A stretch of DNA of 64,000 nucleotides from Rhododendron vialii. Taxonomy: Eukaryota; Streptophyta; Magnoliopsida; Ericales; Ericaceae. The position numbers and the translations under genes are program-made. The stretch covers positions 43,870,001 to 43,934,000 of the forward strand of contig NC_080560.1 of NCBI RefSeq assembly GCF_030253575.1. Reading direction: 5' to 3'. The notes under the pieces were generated by a model. The model was given only the letters and a program-made list of their open reading frames with translations. It was not told the origin of the DNA and made no database searches. This document shows, one piece after another, positions 1 through 13,400 of the stretch (the first letter of the stretch is position 1; every line of letters begins with the position of its first letter).

Positions 1-1325
1 CCTTATTTCTAATCATTACTCTCATAAAAATTTCTCAAAAACTTATCCAACACAACATTGATTATTCAAATTTGATTTATGACATTATAGACCTCTACAT
101 TGCTACATTTGGCAATCTTTAAATGGATAACCCAAATGTGGTGTGCAACTTTTGCTTATCCTATGGTTAGGCCATTGTGGATGTCCTAATCCTACCAAAT
201 GTCAATGTGTTTCCGCTATCAATCCTCGCAATGCGCTCAAGCTCTCCCACATTTTAACAATTTGAGATGTAATTGAAAGACGATTTACGCTCACGCACGA
301 GCATGCAAATTATGAGAATTACTTTATATGTCGATCTCACTTTTTTTTTTTTGCTAATAACAAAAGATGGATGTGTAACGAGTATGTTGGGGCCAAAATT
401 AAAACTCGCCTCGTGTTGCAAGAGCTCAAGGATATGCTTAGTCCTATTAGTTGGCTATGAAATTTGAACCTAAAAAATGAACGACAAATTCCAGATAGTT
501 CCTCAACAAAATAACCACTTGGTGCAATTTATCGCTTTTGCTGATTTAACATCCGATTATTTTCCCCATCTTTTAACTTACAATTCTCATTTTAATGAGG
601 CTTTACTGTTTTCACCATCCCTTGTTTTTCTCAGTTTTGTTCATGAGCCGGAAGTAGGAGAAATTGAAGGAAAATTGGGCGTACATACATCACAATACAT
701 ATGCAAGAATTGGGCACACTAAACTCAATGCTGCCAAGGGAAATTCTAAAAATTGGCAACTCCAATGGATCTGAATTACAAACACAAAAAAATCAATATT
801 ACAACAAACCCTTTCAACTTGCTCTTTTTTTTTTTTTTTTGGGGGGGGGTGGGTGTGTACAGCAGAAAGGAAAAACACCTTTAACTTACGGTGGGAAGCA
901 AAACCCCCCAGTTTTTTTGCTATGGTAGAAACATGCTTTTAGAAACCGAACCACACAACGAAACCCATCAGCAATATTGCTGGAAGACCAAATTACATTC
1001 CGGGAATGTGTTGAGGAAACTGGAGATGACTTGTGGTGGCAGTGACTGTCCTTGTATTAGAACTTGGTGGTATCTTGTTATCAATGATATCACAATACCC
1101 TGCTGATCAACCTCTTCCAAACCACCTAAAAATTCACATCATGGCAAAATAACAGAAGTCATCTACAAAGATCCTCAACATGCATTTAAGCCGTTAAAAT
1201 GTAATTTTCAAATCAGCAACTCCACGTCCACGAGCAATATGCTTACACAAAAAGCCGCTCGTAAGAGTTTCGGAGAAGATTTTGGACGTCAGATTTTTTG
1301 TTATTTATGTATCAACTTCAACTTT
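1..1325. other. 3' flank of the KA120-like gene, no gene recognised
   Basis: AT-rich sequence downstream of the karyopherin stop codon. The short open frames on both strands show no family motif and no coherent splice pattern. A T-run followed by a G-run (about 825-851) is the only compositional feature. The part next to 1326 is probably the 3' untranslated region of the minus-strand gene. Confidence 0.6.
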
Positions 1326-4300
1326 CTAAACAGGCGCGTCAAGATCTGAATTCCATTTAATCCGTCGATAGACATGTTGGATTTTCATGGAAAAAGTATC
1401 AACTGGCTTACCCAATTCAAGCTCTTGCTCTTGATCTTCCACATCCCCTTCTTCCACGACGGTACCGTTTTCCAAGGCAACAGCTGCTTTGGCATACCGA
1501 TCCAGGAATTCTTCTTCAGTTTCTTCGCGTTCTTCATCATCTGAGTCCTAAGACCAAGAAAGAAAAAGGGAACATGTCACAAATCTATTGATGCTTCCAG
1601 GTTATAGGGTTATATCTCCATTTTAAATGAAAAAAGACAACCTCGCCAAGCACAAAAATAAAAAAGCCAAACCTCATCGTCGTTGTCATCTTCAGTGTCT
1701 TCATCAACAGCATCTTGATCATCTCCGCTCTCCTCATCATTGTCCTCCTCTTCTCCCATAGCTTCTTTCAAGCTTACAGATGCCTCCATCAGAGAAATAA
1801 AGCATTTTTGTAACAAACCAGACCAATTGTTTTCTTGCGTCAGCAACCGCTCAACCACTTTTGCTAATGTCATAACTGGAATTCATGAAAACAAACATTA
1901 CTCATGCCTCAATTAGCCATGCAAACTTTGAAGAATGGTGTTCTGTAACATGTATATGCATATTGATCACTCCGTACAGGGCATTCTACTAAGAACTAGG
2001 ACGTTTAAACAATCTAAGTTCCATAAGGCCCAGACAGTGGTATACTAACCGCTTAACTTCATCTCAGACTCTGATGATAGACCATGTTCAAATTTGCTGG
2101 AGGAGATTAAACCAAGAGCAGATGCCCAGACTGCAAAGCCTTCATGTTCATCCTTCTCCAAAATCTTCTCCACGACATCCGGATAACACAAATAACAAGA
2201 TGATACAGCAAGCAACAAAGGTTTCCACAGCGAACAAGGCTTGCTCTTAATGTCCCCAAAACGAGAAAATGCTGCCTTACTGAAAGCAATCACCAATGAC
2301 TGCCTTACACCTTCTGCTTCAAATTTGTAACTAGGGACATGCAATAACAGGTGTACGCATGAAGAAGCCCTCCACGTTGCAGATGGATACTGTGAAAAGG
2401 CCGCACTAATAAAACCACCGATTCCTTCTATAATAGACTGTCGCATCACAGGTGGAGCTGGGGGAGATGGCATTTCCCCCAAGATGAAATTCTTCAGCAC
2501 AAATTTTTGGTTTAGACTAACAATGTCTTTAATGCAGTTGAAGATAGATAAATCCTCCGTTTCTTCCCAAGCATGCCAGTTTGCAATTAAGTCAGCCCAA
2601 ACCAGTAATAAATCAGAAAGCTTAACCTTTAAAAGCTCATTGCTTGTGGTAATTGATTGCATGATGAATCTAAGCAGTGCAGATGAATCATCGATGCACG
2701 ATGGAGGGGGCAATAAAGGAGAAGCCTCTTCTGCCTGAACATATAAATTCCACCAAGAAAAGACATAAATAGTATGAGGGCCGGAAAGGGAGAAGATATT
2801 TACATTACAGAATCTAAGAACATTTCCTTGTGAAAAGGGGAAAAATTGGATATGCACTTGGAAAAAATTATGAAATTTTATGAACAACAAATATTTGATT
2901 CTGGTAACAGATATTGTAAGGTTGAGTCGTAGCATTGAGGTCAGTACCAATTCTGCAAACTTAGGCTCTACTAAACCTGAATTAAGGAATTTAACAGAAG
3001 GCAATGAACTATATGTGTTTCTACTAACCATTTCTTGTGCAGGTCTAAGCCAAGCCTGCTGCAGGAGATTAGACAAAGCATTAGCAATGGTAGATCGACC
3101 AGCTACCCACAAGTCACTTGATTCATTTTGTTCACCTTCTTCAGGCATAGAGTCTTCCCAACACTGAGCCATCACTGCTAATGCTGCAAATCCCTGTTCC
3201 ACCATCTATTGGGTATGCGTGTTAGCTCAGTGTGAAAATTTTCTCCATTACTTAATGGGCAAAGCTTAAGGAATTTTTAACGTCAGAATTCTGAACTACT
3301 CCTAACAGGAAGTGAAACAAATGCACAGATGACTAAAAACACGCAATTGCCATCATGTAGGATGTTATTCGTTTGCCGATATAAATCTAGGAAACATGAA
3401 TTGCAGCAATTTCAGAATCCAAAACTGTTAGTGTGAAAGATTAAGAAAATAAAAACTAAATGATTGTGTTAACAGTTAACACCACAAATACAGCATGGTT
3501 AGGCTACAAGCAAGGAAAATTATATTTGAGGTTGCAAACGACCTGATTGTATTAGACACCAGAACCAGTGGCTAAAATCTACGGGCTGAAACCACAGTCA
3601 ATCCAGGATACTCTCTGAAGTACAAGAGAGAACAAGAATGCAACAGAATGTATGAAGAACTACTTGAATTTGTTTCTCTTTCTCCACGTTCATTGAAAAA
3701 ACTTGGACCGATATTCAACCAGACTAACTTTTCCACATCAATGTATTCTTTTTTTGATCAGCCACATAAATGTATTCTTTTCCTGAAGTTGCTTGAATGT
3801 ACATCATTGAGATTATTGGATAGTTTAGAGAGAGAGAGAGAGAGAGAGACTTAAACATCAAGATCATTAGCAGATAACTACATACTTGAGACCATGGCTC
3901 TGGATTAGGAGGAATGCACTTCGAGATTGTACCAACCAATGATGTCATTATATGCGGTATATGAAGTGCAACATGTTCACTTCCAGCCTCAACCAAAGTA
4001 CCAAGAAGCTGAAATAAAATTGAGGTCTCTTCACCTTCATCAGAAATCCGACCAACCACAACTTGAAGAAGGGGCAACCATTCAGGTGGCAAGTAGTCAT
4101 TCTGCCCAAAAAAAAAGTTTGAAAAGCTATAGGACAACTAAAACACAGCTTCAGACAAATTACACAAACTTAATATCTGTTGAGGGCAACATACTTCAAC
4201 GAGTTCAGTAATTGCACCAGCAGCAGACAAGCGGACAGGATAACAAGAGATATCTCCCATATCTGGCATAGTTAATCCTTTGAGCAATGAAGAATACACA

Positions 4301-7300
4301 TCAGCACTCATTTCCTGAATGATTAAGAATAACCTGATAAGGACATGTTTAAATGTGCAAGCCATAATAACACCCTGTTTCTCAGATTATATAAGGGTAG
4401 ATTCAAGAAAAGAAACTAAATGGAAGTAAAGAAGTGACAAGGAAATAGTTTCAAACACTCTATTCGAGAGATGAGCATGAAAGAGAAAAATCTCACTTCA
4501 GGGAGACAGGACGCAAGCTCTCCAAGCACCCAGTTTGCAGAGGCAACTAGATAAGGTATAGGCAGGGGGATTGTATATAGTGGTAACACCCGCATACGAA
4601 TAAGAGTTGCAGTGTATTCAGCTTTCTGCTCGCTTAGGAACTGCAAATGCAACAATAGCTAGGTAAATTTTAAACTCCTAGACCAAGTAAACCAAATTAA
4701 TAAGGCAATCCACTTACATCTTGAAGGCTTCCGTATGCCATCAGAACACCATAGTACCTGCAGATGGCGACATGGAAACACAATTGGGGGACATGAAAAC
4801 TAAACAATGCTCCAGGATCAAGAGGGATGAGAAGTAAGAAAAGGAAACGTACGTATAAGCTCTCAGCAACACTATCAGTAATTGAAATAATAACCTCAAA
4901 GTTACTTGCGGACAAACTGCCCCAGATCACAAAAACCAGGTAGTAAAAGTGATGCCTTTAATAAAGTCACCAAAAGATCCTGGAACAGCATGTACTACTC
5001 TTTTTTCACCCTCACATTTAAAGAGCCACAAAGTCATAAGTAAATGTTTCTACGGTTCTACCAATGGTTCCTACTTGCTGAAACTAAAATCCTCTCTTCA
5101 ATAAACAACTCCCTCGGACATACTTCTGTCGAATTTTCATAAAACCATCATTGGTGCAGAAGAAATGACTGGGGATAAGGCATGCATCACGTTTCTAAGA
5201 AGGCCAAAATTACTGGATGCATGTGTACTCACTCATTCAGTATCTTGGTTTCATGTGCATTAACATCTGATGGGATTGGAAACTTTGACAAAAACGGAAG
5301 CACTAACAATTCCCCCATTGAACTGCGAGCCTTCCCTTTGGTCTTGTCACCTTTTTTACGCTTTGACGAAAGTGACGAATTATAATCAGAACCCACAACT
5401 GGAGGCCCCTGCAAGCATTGCAAAACAACATACCCTGAGCTCTATTAACATGGCAGGAAATGAGGAAACATCATTTTGTTGGAACACCAACCTTTGACAT
5501 TGATATAACACCAAGTAAATTCAATGCACTTTTTCTTGCTGTGAATAGATCATCTTTCCATCCAGAAATTTCTTCCTGCAATATGAACCATAATCAATAC
5601 AAGTAATCCCATGAAACTGAATCATAGACAACTTATTTAAGTCATTAGAATTTGATACCATACAAGTTCTGATGGAAGATTTTTCCGTATGTATTCCTCT
5701 GGATCTTCTTCCCACTCTGTAGTGTCCTACTTGCAGACAATATAGAAAATCAAAGGGACTAGTACTTTACCCAAGAGTGCACAGTAACAGTGTACGTGAC
5801 GATATAAAACACACAAAAAAGAGAGAAGAGTTTGACGCCTCATGCAGAGTTGTTCAACAATATGAACAAATGGGTCTTTACTTGATTATAAGCTGCATTG
5901 TGTCTAATGTGGAAGGCTAGATGCTTGCAAAAAAAATCCACTCAAATGGGAAGGTGGGAGATACCATACCTTCTCATTCATTATCAATGCCGGAAAGATA
6001 GCAGAGTCCAGTAATGACGAGAAATGGGGAGAAACTAGCCTCCACCCCTGTTCGCAGACAATCAGAAAACTTACAATGATAGCAAAATTGTATTTGTGAA
6101 GTCTTCATGAGTTACCAATTTACCATAGTACCCTTCAGCGGTTGGGGAACCAAAATCACAAGAGTGATGGACACAGAGTAAATAAGAAAGGTATAGAGCT
6201 TACAGGGCCTGTCTCTAGGACACGTGAGAGAACATCGAAGGCTAATGACACAATCCTCTCTGATGGAAACTCCAGCTTCTGCATAATATACATTTCCACG
6301 AGGTTACCTAACTAAAAAATGGAAGTAAAGAATAATGAATTTGACAAAGCAAAATAAAGCCAAATGAACTCTTACAAGGATGGATACTCTCAGTTTAAGC
6401 AATAAAATACACATGCAGAATCATCACAATCATACCAAGGTATCAAGATGTCATAGCTTGAGAATTAAAACGAATTAAGAAAAATGCGGGTCAAAGTTAC
6501 GGAGCATGCAACAGAAAGAAGGCACTAACGGTGTATAGATGTCACATATAAGAAGTTCACAGAAGAAACATATGGGCGTGTGTGTACACCTATGCCAACT
6601 GGCAAGTTTTAAATGTTTCAAAGAATGAAAATCACAAAGAGGCCTACGTATATTTTCTCCTAAACTTGTCAAAAGTCATGCAGAACTTACGCTTAAGATT
6701 GTGCTGTGCTTGACTATTTTTGAGACGCAATTAACAATGTTCGGCATCAGCCTGCGAACATAACAGGCAACAAAATATCAGCATCCAATCAAGCATAGGT
6801 TATCAAAGTCAACACTGCGTCTTTGACAGCATTACTTGTCTGAAAACTTCCTGTGTCGGGTGACCAAAGCACAGAAAATGAGCAAACTTCTTTTCCCAGT
6901 TTTAAGCCTCAAGAAGTACCCATCTTCCATTGCATCGTCACCATCAAAACTCAGTGAATTCAGAATGCCGAATAGATCCCCACAAAACGAAGAAAGATGA
7001 GGAGCCAAAGCAGATGGCATATGTGATCTCACCTACAAAACTGACTCAAATAAGTTTTTGGAGCAGCATTGTTGGTAAAGAGGCGGGAATTAACAGTGCA
7101 AGATAAAGATGATATTGCCAAGCCAAAAAAAGAGAGATAAAGATGATACTAGCTTCATAGAATCCTATCAGATATACGTGAAAAGAACCCAAGAGAAAAA
7201 TGCAGTAATAGATGAGAAATCTGAAGTGGAAAATTCACAATGAAGTTAGGAAAAAAACTGAAAAGGCTAGGAAAACAATGCATATACATACATTATTTAT

Positions 7301-9209
7301 AATTTACCAGTGTTTCACCATATAAAGCAGCAACCATAATGGTTTTACAAATCATAAAAGAACAAACATATTAAGCAGCATTCACCAAAAACTAGATAAG
7401 AAAACTTCCACCTAGCTATGCTATCTGATTGACTATCAAGCCAGATTAAATTTAAAAGCGAATTTAAAATTCCATTCCTCTTCCAAATGAAAACCAGAAA
7501 ATATACTTACAGCAAGGTACATGCACTTGCATAGAATAACAAGGAGCTTTTCAGTTTCCTCTTCTCTTTTACTATGGATGGCTAAAGCCTGTTCCGCACA
7601 CCACCAAATCCAACGAGAGGAGACATTTCAGCATGCATTTCTAAGGAAGATACCTAGAAACAACATACGTGGAAGGAAGATCAAACCTTTTCAACACGTT
7701 GATGAAATAGATCAAGTAATGGAACAAGAATTTCTTGTGCAATTAGCTCCAGCTGTGGTGGAACGGGCTCCTTCGCAACTTTCGGATTCAAGAAATACTG
7801 CAAAAGACGTAATCAATAAGAGGCACCAATAACAGTGTATTCTGACAGTACCATGCCGGGGAAGAAAACATTATTAATATCTCATTGAAATGTTGTCTGT
7901 TTGGTCAAATGAGGACATGTTGAGAAAAGAGCAACCTAGCAGTGTTATATGCTTTAGCTACCGATTCCGACAAACCCCACTTTAAATTTTTTGCCTACAC
8001 TGTATACAAAAGTTGTTAGGACCTGGGAGGGATGCATCGACATGGAAAAGGGTTCCAGTAAGAAATATGACAGTAAAGCAATTTACAAGATAGACCGAGT
8101 TTAACTAATGTAGTGCCACAAACAAAAAGCTGGCTTTTGTTAGCAAAATGATCAGTTTCTGACTAAGTTTTCCTGTAACTATGGTGGATGCGTCGTCCAA
8201 TAAGTAAATCATGGTTAGTTGAATAACGCATCTGTGCATTAAGAATACCTGGAATGGTCTAATCAGCGATTGAAGAACCGTCAAGGCATTAATAGTCTTC
8301 CACTGACAACTTCCACCATTATTAATCAGATCACTAGTTTGAATGACGGCACGCAGTTTGGGTACAATATCAGGCCAGGAATTTTCCTTCACGAACTCAG
8401 TAGCAACAATAACCCGAAACTGAAACAACGAACTTCACATATCACGATCCTAATTACATCAATAGTGGATGGGTCCATTAAACACTTGGATGCTGCCACA
8501 TCACATGTACGTAAATCAATGGTTGAGATGAAGTCACACCCACAACAAAGGATTTTAAAACTGGGAAGGAAATTTGAATTGTAAAAAAAAATAATCCAAG
8601 TTTGTGGCTTCATCTGTACCAGTGAAATTCACACATATACAAGCAGTGGTATCAAAAACTCAATCCTCTTTTAAAATAAAAACGCGTGTGGAGACTGGCT
8701 TACCGCTTCAACCAAGGTTTTCAAAACTGCGGAATCTACTTGAAGCAAAGCATGAACAAGTGCATCTCTGAACTCTTTGCTGACTTTAGAAGATTGAAAA
8801 TTTCTCCTGGTGAAGTTCTTCAGGTATGTTGCAGCAGCAATTCTTTGGCCTGGATCTTCACTTCCTGTTTTCACGAGATAAAACGATTTTAATTCCACTA
8901 AAAAAACTGCTAATCAAGCAAGACTAGTAAAGGTTTTAACAACTACTCCTACTAATAAGTGAATTGAATTGTAATTGGTAAAGTAGTATCAGCCTATCAG
9001 GTAGGTGTGTATGTGTCACTGTGTGTGTGAGTGTGTGGAAGAAGGGGTAGAAAGAGAGAAGGATTATTACCGGTGGAAATGGAGAGGAGAGAAAAAGGGA
9101 AAGAGGGGAGGAGAGATAGACGGTCGAGGGCGTCGGTGGCGGTGCGTACGACGGTGCCGTCGGGGCTGAGGGTTTGGGAGAGCATCTGAGCGATCTGGTG
9201 AGTTTCCAT
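1326..9209 (-). CDS. KA120: importin-11/KA120-type karyopherin (importin-beta family nuclear transport receptor)
   Basis: Nuclear import receptor of the importin-beta superfamily: binds cargo and RanGTP and shuttles through nuclear pores (family knowledge). Twenty exons join in phase to 1066 aa: 9071-9209, 8704-8864, 8249-8419, 7687-7797, 7511-7588, 6836-7032, 6691-6751, 6204-6278, 5970-6047, 5664-5726, 5492-5575, 5233-5408, 4718-4757, 4497-4640, 4195-4314, 3886-4101, 3029-3205, 2050-2734, 1673-1875, 1326-1547. The start (METHQIAQMLSQTLSPDG) is followed by the importin-beta N-terminal signature (EDPGQRIAAATYLKN, about residues 49-63). The rest is helical HEAT/ARM-like sequence, including YYGVLMAYGSLQD in the middle. 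The C-terminus is strongly acidic (GEEEDNDEESGDD and following). The length fits the plant family. Which KA120 paralogue it is cannot be settled here; the symbol is used in the family sense. The leader carries a (GA)n run at 9317-9340. Confidence 0.93.
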
Positions 9210-9479
9210 GTCCCCGATTCGATGCGAGCCCTAGCACTACAGTGTCGGATTCTGAGCTGAGCTGGAGAGCGAGACAAAAAGCGGAGGGAGGGAAGCTCAA
9301 TTGGGAGGAGGAGGATGAGAGAGAGAGAGAGAGAGAGAGAATTGTTGTGCGGCGATGAAAAGTGTTGCGCGGGAAAATTGAGTTTTTATTAGCCTGGCTG
9401 GGGTTATCCGCCGTCGTCAGTGCAAGGAGTGTCGCAGAAATGAGAAAAAATTAGACGGCGGAAAAAGGAAGAGGTGGTG

Positions 9480-9552
9480 TGGAGATGCGGGGTATCGAAC
9501 TCCGTGGCTCTCGCATGCAAAGCGAGCGCTCTACCGTATGTGCTACATCCCC
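9480..9552 (-). tRNA. trnA-UGC: tRNA-Ala (anticodon UGC)
   Basis: Read on the minus strand, a 73-nt cloverleaf: acceptor GGGGATG pairs with CATCTCC, anticodon stem CTCGC/GCGAG closes loop TTTGCAT with anticodon TGC (Ala), T-loop TTCGATA. It has no intron, and the 3' base is the discriminator A. A T5 run (9462-9466 on the plus strand as AAAAA) lies 14 nt downstream and suits a Pol III terminator. Two stems are imperfect: an A-A mismatch in the D-stem (GCAC/GAGC) and an A-C mismatch in the T-stem (CGGAG/CCCCG). It may be a weakly active or decaying copy. Confidence 0.88.
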
Positions 9553-10429
9553 AGCCGGTAAGCATTTATCCACTGCAATTAATTGTCAATTTTTTTTTTT
9601 TGTACAGCTAGTACTATTAAATTTGGTAATGCATATTAGTATTAATTAATACCTAGCAAATTACTTATAAATGGGTTTATGAAGTTATTTGTATCACAAT
9701 CTTAATAGAAAATAGCATAGTTCATCATTCTTACATAACCAAAGTCTAGCCAAACAAGCCATGTGGTTTATCATGCATAATTTTGTAAGGGTTTTTTTAA
9801 ATGGATTGATTTGGAAAATGTGTGGTGTGGTAAACATTTATGTGAACTATTGTATTGAGCTATGGTTGAATATAAATGCCACTTGAGTAGTATTTTTTAG
9901 TCAAATAAATCGTTTATATCCATCTTCTTGAAAGAAAGTAAGCTCATTCACTATTATTGTGGAACAAATTATAACTACCCGAATGATCCATATGAAGCTT
10001 AATCTCGTGAAAAAGTTGTTTAACGAGGTAAGTACGGTATTTGTTATTGGATTTTGTTATGCGGCCTCCATTTTCTAGAGCTCTATCTATTATGGGCAGT
10101 TGTTTTTTTGCTTTTTGCCGATGAAGTTGTATTGAAGGATTTGAATAATTCAAGAGAAGGCATGTAAAACAATTGGGTGCAGAGTAATTTTATGCTGTGC
10201 CTGTGTTTATAATTTTCTTCAACTTTGTGGATCCCATAACAGCCTGTCAAACGGTCAAAAGAACCGCAACACTGGAGGAAATTGCGGACAGCTGCCAAAA
10301 GCGATTCACACTTTTTCCAAATTCCACGACCTTTATGGAGTTCTAAACAAAGCCAAAGTATCTCTCTCTATCAAAAGTAAAATTTCCTTCAAGCCAAAAC
10401 AGTAGTAGTAGAGTAATAGTAGTAGTAGT
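9553..10429. promoter_or_regulatory. intergenic region with the promoter and leader of the GUB_WAK gene
   Basis: No gene between the tRNA and the start codon at 10430. The last 30 bases before the ATG are an imperfect (AGT)n microsatellite (about 10399-10429), so the leader is a simple repeat right up to the start codon. No distinct TATA box was assigned. Confidence 0.45.
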
Positions 10430-13400
10430 ATGTCTTCTTCACCTCAACACTTGGCTCTGCTACTGCTATTCTTTCTTCCAACTCTGACTCACTCTCTCTG
10501 CCGCAACTTCTGCGGCAACATGCCCGTCAAGTACCCATTCGGCATCGACGACGGCTGCGGTGCGCCGCAGTTCAGCAAGATGCTCAACTGCTCCACCGAC
10601 TTGTTCTTCCAAACGCCTTCCGGCACTTACAAAGTCCAGTCCATCGACTACGACAAAAAGACCATGGTAAAGTCTTTAATTGTTGGAAGTTTGTTATGCG
10701 CGCAGTTTCATTTCAAAATGTTTCGAACTATTCAGAGTTGTTTTGAAGAGGAACTGCTGCCTTTTGTGAGAATAGGCTTCAGTCATTAGTCCTTTTTCTT
10801 TATGACCCAACATTCACATTAGCTTGCATGCATCTCAGTTAATTACTATGTAACTCTGAAGTTAATTAACGACTGGGCAAACCTTCCAGTAGCCCCAAGG
10901 GTTTGAAATGTTTGGCCTTTGTGAGATTCGAATATGCGACCTCATGGAGGACAAACACTCATGGGCGGAGCTATGTTGGGGCCCGGGGGCCCCCGGCCCC
11001 AGCTTCCCAAGCATCCGAGTTTTAAAATTTTTGTTTTGTATATACTTGATTTTGAATATTATTGATAATTATTCGTGTATATCTAATTATAATCTTAATA
11101 ATTTTGGTTCGATTTGATAAAAAGCCGATTATTTTACATTGTCATTTCTCAATTTCTTTCATTAATAAAAAATAAGCACGTGATAGTTGACGTAGCCTAA
11201 AGAATCTTTTCAATGTACAAATGTTATGAATTGAAAAGCAAAACTTTACGATATAATAAATATACGTTCTGATAAAAAATTATATGTTTACTAAGCCGGC
11301 CCCCTAAGATTAAAATCCGGACTTCGCCACTGCAAACACTTATTAGTTTTTTCATTCACATTTGACCAAACCCTTTGGGTTAAATATATTTTAGTCTTAC
11401 GCAGGCATGAAATTTCTCACACTTGCCTAAAACTCTTTCATTGCTCTGTCTCTCTGCATTGTGTAGCCTACCTTACAACTAGATCAGACTCCCATCTTCC
11501 ATTGATTGTGTATCATGAAAGCACTCTGAAATTTGTTAAATGTATCTTGGAGTATATTCAGTCGTCAAAATATTCACCAAAACAAGGGTAATATTGATTT
11601 AGGACAACTTTTTGCACACTGGTCTTACTTTCTTAAACTATCTTTTTTTTTCATAAAAAAAGAACTTCATAGATTAATAGTCATAAAGAGTCATTACAGC
11701 CCATAGTTCGGAAATACAAAAGACAGCCGGAATACATGATAAATAATACATCAAGCATATAAAAAGAGATACAACTTCCTAAAACAAAAAGAACCATTTG
11801 GGAGCTTTATCCATTATCAAATGGATAAGATATATCAGTTTCTAAACGTGTATATCTTCAAAATAAAGAACATTCCATTACAGCTTCAGCTCGTGCCATG
11901 AGAACCACCATTCCAGGAACCTTTTTGGTTCACTATAGTTGGTTATTTAAGATGAGAGAAATACTTATTTCCGGAGCAGTTGGAAACAACTTGATTACAG
12001 CAGCAATCCATCGCGACCGTTCAAAACACTTTTGGACGGTCCGAATTTTAATAACTCTTTTCCAAAAAGGTTTCATTAACATTCAGACCGTCCAAAACAC
12101 TTTTGGACGGTCGCGATTAAGCATTGTAAACTCTTGTTTATGGCTGCTCTGGAAATAAGATTCTCATTTAAGATACAGAATCCTCTAGCAATTTTTCAAG
12201 AGAAAGTCTATGGTCCAATAATTTTAGAATCGGAAAGTAAACCCGATTCAAAATGCGTGGTTGAGATTTAATTGAGTGTGTGGGTTCGACATATCTGCAA
12301 TCATGTGCTTTGAATTCGGGAAGATTGTCGGAGACCATTTTTTTGGGGGACAGAAGCATTCCTGATTTCTTAACTCACATTTCTAACATTCCATTTTTCT
12401 TAAGCAAATTTCAATTGTTCATTGACTTGTGACTAATGATTAATCCCCAACAACAGGTAATCTACGACCCATCCATGTCCACGTGTTCCATCCTCCAGCC
12501 CCACCACGACTTCGTCATGTCGGACGTGCAGTACGCGATAATTCCCCCATCCCCGGACACCGTATTCGCTCTCCTCAACTGCTCCATAGACTCCCCTGTT
12601 CTCAACCACTACAAGTCCCTCTGCTTCAACTTCTCCGGTCACTCCTGCGACGAGCTCTATGGCTCATGCACCGCGTTCCGCCTGTTCCACCTCCTGTCCA
12701 ATACGACACCGCCTTGCTGCTTTACGGGGTATAATACGGTGAAGTACATGAGTATGAATATACTTGATTGTAGCCATTACACAAGTGTGTATGGGGTTGA
12801 TGGGTTGAAGGGGGTTGGGCCGTTGGATTGGCTGTATGGGATCAAGTTGTCCTACAGTGTTCCTGATACTGGGTGTGATCTGTGTGCTAAGTCTGGTGGG
12901 ACATGCGGGTTTGAAGTTGAGACTCAAGGAATGGTCTGCATTTGCTCCAACACTCTCAATTCTACAAGAGCATGTGGTAAGTTTCACAAACTACAACTCA
13001 TCGGTGACGGAAAATATTCAGAAATACGGATTTTACATAGACACATGATATTTTTTGGAGTCATCCGACGATCTAATATCAATTGGCTTTATGCGGAGTC
13101 AGTTGTGGAGCCACAATTTTACTCTAGCGGGAGCAACATTACATACAAACTCATTTAAAAAAAATACACCAAGGAACATCACTGCAACATTTTTGGAACA
13201 TAAATTAAGCATAAGACTATAAGACTATAATACTCGTTGATATTGTTTCCTGCGTGTACTTTTATGATAAAACCACAAAGTGTTTTCTATTTGAAAGGCT
13301 TCGCATGATTGTCTTATTGTTGATAATATTTAAGATGTCTCTCTTTGCATAGTAGCTATCATGCTTTACCTCAACCGTTGATTACCCATTTTGGATAGTA

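Noticed and set aside
4758-5232. Open frame in KA120 intron 12 (around 4840-4930) as an extra exon
   Set aside because: The flanking exons join in phase to a coherent family sequence (ILNE followed by YYGVLMAYG), and no good splice sites bound the open frame.
12433-12987. Minus-strand and alternate-frame open frames opposite GUB_WAK exon 2
   Set aside because: Shadow frames of a real, GC-richer coding exon with cysteine pattern on the plus strand.
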